From: Rhodoferax sp.
Lineage (GTDB): Bacteria; Pseudomonadota; Gammaproteobacteria; Burkholderiales; Burkholderiaceae_C
DNA length: 9,216 nt
Direction: 5' to 3'
Assembly: GCA_030833685.1 (NCBI GenBank)
Contig: JAURGS010000091.1
Location: 1 to 9,216, forward strand
The notes beneath the pieces are model-generated. The model was not told the origin of the DNA, ran no database searches, and worked only from the letters and a program-made list of their open reading frames with translations. Both the position numbers and the translations under genes were made by a program. This document shows, one piece after another, positions 6,841-9,216 of the stretch; position 1 is the stretch's first letter, and every line of letters begins with the position of its first letter.

Positions 6841-7200
6841 TCAAGCTGCCAGCTTGGCCTTCACCTGTTCAACAATGCCAGCGAAAGCGGCCATGTCATG
6901 TACGGCGATATCGCTAAGAACCTTGCGGTCGATCTCGATATTGGCTTTTTTCAGGCCGTTGGCGAACTGACTGTAGGTCAGGCCACACTGACGGGCTGCC
7001 GCGTTGATACGCGCAATCCACAGTTGCCTGAATACACGTTTCTTGGTTCGGCGGTCGCGATAGGCATATTGCCCTGCTTTCATGACCGCTTCTTTGGCGA
7101 TCCGGAAAACATTACCGCGACGGCCGCGGAACCCCTTGGCCAGAGCCAGAACTTTTTTGTGACGGGCGCGTGCCGTTACACCACGTTTGACGCGAGGCAT
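6841..7200 (-). CDS. rplT: 50S ribosomal protein L20, 119 aa
   Basis: L20 binds 23S rRNA early in large-subunit assembly and, in several bacteria, represses its own operon by binding the leader mRNA. The protein has the family length and pattern: the very basic N-terminal tail M-P-R-V-K-R-G-V, the segment G-F-R-G-R-R-G-N-V, the signature F-R-Q-L-W-I-A-R-I-N-A-A-A-R in the middle, and the helical rRNA-binding end with S-Q-F-A-N-G-L. The ATG at 7198-7200 has AAGGAG 7 bases upstream. It follows rpmI by 25 bases, and the two are surely co-transcribed. Confidence 0.98.
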   Translation of the reverse strand: MPRVKRGVTARARHKKVLALAKGFRGRRGNVFRIAKEAVMKAGQYAYRDRRTKKRVFRQLWIARINAAARQCGLTYSQFANGLKKANIEIDRKVLSDIAVHDMAAFAGIVEQVKAKLAA

Positions 7201-7225
7201 GTAAGTACTCCTTGTTCGTCGTTAA

Positions 7226-7429
7226 TTACAGGCCACAGCTGGGCAACATCTGTGCCATACGACCCATATCGGTCGAATGCACATTGGTCGCACCCCGCAG
7301 GTGACGCTTGTTTTTGGTGGTCTTCTTGGTCAGGATGTGACGCTTGAAGGCTTGCCCGCGTTTAACGGTTCCACCGGGACGAACGCGAAAGCGTTTTTTC
7401 GCCGCGCTCTTGGTCTTCATTTTGGGCAT
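7226..7429 (-). CDS. rpmI: 50S ribosomal protein L35, 67 aa
   Basis: This is a small, very basic large-subunit protein. M-P-K-M-K-T-K-S-A-A-K-K-R-F at the N-terminus is the L35 signature, followed by K-R-G-Q-A-F-K-R-H and K-R-H-L-R-G. The length (67 residues) is near the family's 64-66. I start at the ATG at 7427-7429, with GGAG 7 bases upstream. The frame stays open upstream but encodes unrelated sequence that belongs to the leader. The gene order infC-rpmI-rplT is nearly universal in bacteria. A 184-base structured leader precedes it (see that entry). Confidence 0.98.
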   Translation of the reverse strand: MPKMKTKSAAKKRFRVRPGGTVKRGQAFKRHILTKKTTKNKRHLRGATNVHSTDMGRMAQMLPSCGL

Positions 7430-7613
7430 TGGAATGCTCCTATTTTTTGTGCTCGTGAGGCGTTCGCAAAACTTCTTGCGACCTTGATGGCCCCGAGCCA
7501 CTTCTTTGGCTGTCTGGAAACAGGTTCCAGACAAACCACAACCAGACTATTGCCTGGTATCTCTGCCCCACCCTGCGCCTCGCCCCTTGGCTTGGCGCAA
7601 AGTGTGCTCAAAC
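7430..7613 (-). promoter_or_regulatory. infC-rpmI gap with stacked hairpins, candidate ribosomal-protein leader
   Basis: This 184-base gap is far longer than needed inside an operon and has no credible gene. On the minus strand it holds three short hairpins in a row: GTCTGGAA/TTCCAGAC, 8 perfect pairs with a 5-base loop (7512-7532); directly after it AGCCA/TGGCT with a 6-base loop (7496-7511); then TCGCAA/TTGCGA with a 6-base loop (7464-7481). None is followed by a T tract of terminator type. A second copy of GTCTGG-like sequence (complement of CCAGAC at 7542-7547) could compete for the same partner arm, which would allow two exclusive folds. In Escherichia coli, L20 represses rpmI-rplT through RNA structure upstream of rpmI. 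A similar role here is inference from position and structure, not from a match to a known leader family. Confidence 0.5.
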
Positions 7614-8198
7614 TCACCCCGCCGCAACCTCCGCTGCTGCCGCCTTGGCTGGCTTTTTGCGGCCAGGCGCGATCATCATGATCATCTGGCGCCCTTCGAG
7701 CTTTGGAAACTGCTCGACCACAATCAACTCACCCAAGTCATCCCGAATCCGGTTCAACAGTGCAATACCCAGTTCCTGGTGCGTAATTTCACGCCCACGA
7801 AAGCGCAGGGTTATCTTGCACTTATCACCGTCGGCCAAGAAGCGCCGGATATTGCGCATCTTGATGTTGTAGTCGCCATCATCCGTGCCAGGCCGAAACT
7901 TGACCTCTTTGATGTCGATCACAGTTTGTTTAGCCTTCGCCTCCGCCGCCTTTTTCTGTTCCTGGTACTTGAATTTGCCGTAATCCATTAAACGGCAAAC
8001 GGGTGGGCTGGCAGTCGCCGCGATCTCGACCAAATCCACATCGAGATCCCCTGCCATTCGCAGGGCCTCCAGCAGGCTGACAATCCCTAAAGGTTCATTG
8101 TCTACCCCCGTGAGTCGCACCTCTGGCGACATAATTTCACGGTTCAATCTATGTTTGCGCTCTTCGCGCTGACGGCGGTCACGAAATTCGGTAACGAT
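7614..8198 (-). CDS. infC: Translation initiation factor IF-3, 194 aa, ATC start
   Basis: IF3 binds the 30S subunit, blocks early 50S joining and checks start codon and initiator tRNA. The N-terminal domain covers about residues 18-90, with the family signature R-L-M-D-Y-G-K-F-K-Y (69-78). A Lys/Ala-rich linker helix follows, then the C-terminal domain at about 97-180 with V-K-F-R-P-G-T-D (99-106) and R-F-R-G-R-E (132-137). The end is an Ala/Lys tail. No ATG, GTG or TTG gives the expected N-terminus: a TTG at 8147 would cut off the conserved E-F-R-D-R-R-Q-R-E-E-R-K-H-R stretch. The frame opens at a TAG (8211-8213), and ATC at 8196-8198 has a purine-rich ribosome site 6 bases upstream. I therefore call ATC the start. 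Rare AUU/AUC/AUA starts are the rule for infC and underlie its autoregulation. The gene follows thrS by 65 bases. Confidence 0.95.
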   Translation of the reverse strand: MVTEFRDRRQREERKHRLNREIMSPEVRLTGVDNEPLGIVSLLEALRMAGDLDVDLVEIAATASPPVCRLMDYGKFKYQEQKKAAEAKAKQTVIDIKEVKFRPGTDDGDYNIKMRNIRRFLADGDKCKITLRFRGREITHQELGIALLNRIRDDLGELIVVEQFPKLEGRQMIMMIAPGRKKPAKAAAAEVAAG

Positions 8199-8212
8199 GA
8201 CAAATCCCTTCT
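8196..8212 (-). promoter_or_regulatory. infC ribosome-binding site with ATC start codon
   Basis: On the minus strand AGAAGGGA (8205-8212) is followed by TTTGTC and then ATC (8196-8198), ideal spacing for a start. Between the in-frame TAG at 8211-8213 and the conserved IF3 sequence there is no ATG, GTG or TTG. By analogy with the AUU start of Escherichia coli infC, excess IF3 would reject this codon and so limit its own translation. Confidence 0.8.
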
Positions 8213-8263
8213 AACAAACAAAAAAATTGGTGGCCATTGCCTCAGGCCGCATAAGGCATAACC

Positions 8264-9216
8264 TTAAGCGGCTGATTTTCGAGACACATCCTGGGAGAGG
8301 GTTTTAGAAAAATCTTCCAAAGACATGACGCCGAGGTCTTGGCCACCCCGCGCACGCACCGAAACGCTATGAGACGCCATCTCTTTGTCACCAACGACCA
8401 GCAGATAAGGCACCTTGCGCAGGGAGTGCTCGCGTATTTTATACGTAATTTTCTCGTTCCGAAGGTCAAGCTCAACCCTAAACCCTTGATTCTTCAGCGT
8501 TTTAACGACATCGTGAACGTAAGGTGCCTGAGCATCGGTGATGTTGAGAACCTGAACCTGAACCGGTGCCAGCCAGGCTGGTAGCGCACCAGCAGTCTCC
8601 TCGATCAAGATACCAATGAAGCGCTCCAGGCTGCCCACAATGGCCCGGTGCAACATCACCGGTCGGTGGCGCGCGCCATCCTCACCCACATACTCGGCGC
8701 CCAGGCGCTCCGTCATAAAGAAATCCACCTGCATGGTGCCGCACTGCCAATGGCGCCCAATGGCATCTTTCAGGGTGTATTCAATTTTGGGACCGTAAAA
8801 CGCGCCCTCGCCTGGAGACACCTCGAACTCACAACCCGAAGCGCGCAAACTTTCAATCAATGCCGCCTCCGCCCGGTCCCAACTTTCATCAGAGCCAATG
8901 CGCATCTCAGGACGGGTAGCGACTTTGTAGATGATGTCCTTGAAACCGAAGTCTTTGTACACCCGCTGCAATAGCGCCGTGTAGGCCGTGCATTCGCTGA
9001 GGATTTGATCCTCAGTGCAAAAAATGTGGCCGTCATCCTGGGTAAAACCTCGCACCCGCATGATTCCGTGCAAGCCGCCAGTGGGCTCGTTGCGATGGCA
9101 CTGTCCAAATTCTCCGTAGCGCAGCGGCAGGTCGCGGTAACTCTTAATCCCCTGTTTGAAGATCAGGATGTGACCCGGACAATTCATCGGCTTGAGCGCA
9201 TAGTGGCGCTTTTCGC
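8264..9216 (-). CDS. thrS: Threonyl-tRNA synthetase, C-terminal 316 residues, runs off the right edge
   Basis: This is the C-terminal half of a class II synthetase that charges tRNA-Thr; the family is about 640 residues, so the TGS, editing and early catalytic parts lie outside the window. The frame continues to the right edge past an internal Met in A-L-K-P-M-N-C-P-G-H. The three zinc ligands that select threonine are present: Cys at fragment residue 12 (M-N-C-P-G-H), His at 63 (D-D-G-H-I-F-C) and His at 189 (L-H-R-A-I-V-G). Their spacings of 51 and 126 are the same as between C334, H385 and H511 of Escherichia coli. Motif 2 (C-H-R-N-E-P-T-G) and motif 3 (G-S-L-E-R-F-I-G-I-L-I-E-E) are intact. 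The anticodon-binding domain runs from about residue 213 to the end. The stop is TAA at 8264-8266. thrS directly before infC is a conserved order. Confidence 0.98.
   Translation of the reverse strand, partial: EKRHYALKPMNCPGHILIFKQGIKSYRDLPLRYGEFGQCHRNEPTGGLHGIMRVRGFTQDDGHIFCTEDQILSECTAYTALLQRVYKDFGFKDIIYKVATRPEMRIGSDESWDRAEAALIESLRASGCEFEVSPGEGAFYGPKIEYTLKDAIGRHWQCGTMQVDFFMTERLGAEYVGEDGARHRPVMLHRAIVGSLERFIGILIEETAGALPAWLAPVQVQVLNITDAQAPYVHDVVKTLKNQGFRVELDLRNEKITYKIREHSLRKVPYLLVVGDKEMASHSVSVRARGGQDLGVMSLEDFSKTLSQDVSRKSAA

Noticed and set aside
7226..7534. Longer L35 starting near 7534
   Set aside because: The extra 35 residues match nothing in L35 and lie in the structured leader; the ATG at 7429 has a good GGAG.
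7614..8147. infC starting at TTG 8147
   Set aside because: It would remove a conserved basic N-terminal stretch, while the ATC at 8196-8198 has a proper ribosome site.
8199..8263. Possible terminator between thrS and infC
   Set aside because: A run of seven T (minus strand, 8220-8226) is present, but the only stems nearby are 4-5 pairs (GGCC/GGCC, TGCCT/AGGCA) and too far or too weak; I would not call it.
8242..8475. Minus-strand open frame of 77 codons
   Set aside because: It lies inside the 3' end of thrS in another frame.

Overview
The window is a stretch of housekeeping chromosome, most likely from a beta-proteobacterium of the order Burkholderiales, probably Comamonadaceae-like. This rests on the gene order and on how the proteins read: the IF3 N-terminus, a long PheS with an internal insertion, and ihfA followed by a MerR gene and a proline tRNA. 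All credible genes lie on the minus strand, so transcription runs from the right edge to the left. I see no mobile element, CRISPR array, prophage gene or sign of recent transfer. No new multi-gene system is supported.

Right part (9216 down to about 2156): the translation cluster thrS (3' part only) - infC - rpmI - rplT - pheS - pheT - ihfA - merR-like gene - tRNA-Pro(GGG). It supplies threonyl- and phenylalanyl-tRNA synthetases, initiation factor 3, ribosomal proteins L35 and L20, the IHF alpha subunit, a small MerR-type regulator and a tRNA. Control points visible in the DNA are an ATC start codon for infC, a structured 184-base leader before rpmI, and a strong terminator-like hairpin between rplT and pheS with too little room after it for a separate pheS promoter. 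A -10 hexamer stands just before the tRNA, and a strong hairpin with a T tract closes the block after it.

Left part (about 2155 to 1): three further minus-strand genes. They are a PilZ-domain protein with an intact c-di-GMP binding signature, a small conserved protein that I match from memory to the DUF2322 family, and the 5' part (297 codons) of an unrecognised gene that runs off the left edge. The unrecognised protein carries two copies of a W-G-x-P-x-C-x-x-Y-L-x-x-L motif separated by about 228 residues. Gaps between these genes are 112 to 166 bases and hold no confident gene.

The points most worth a second look are regulatory: the infC start, the rpmI leader hairpins, and the pheS leader hairpin with its overlapping small reading frames. 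The duplicated motif in the left-edge protein is the best protein-level lead.
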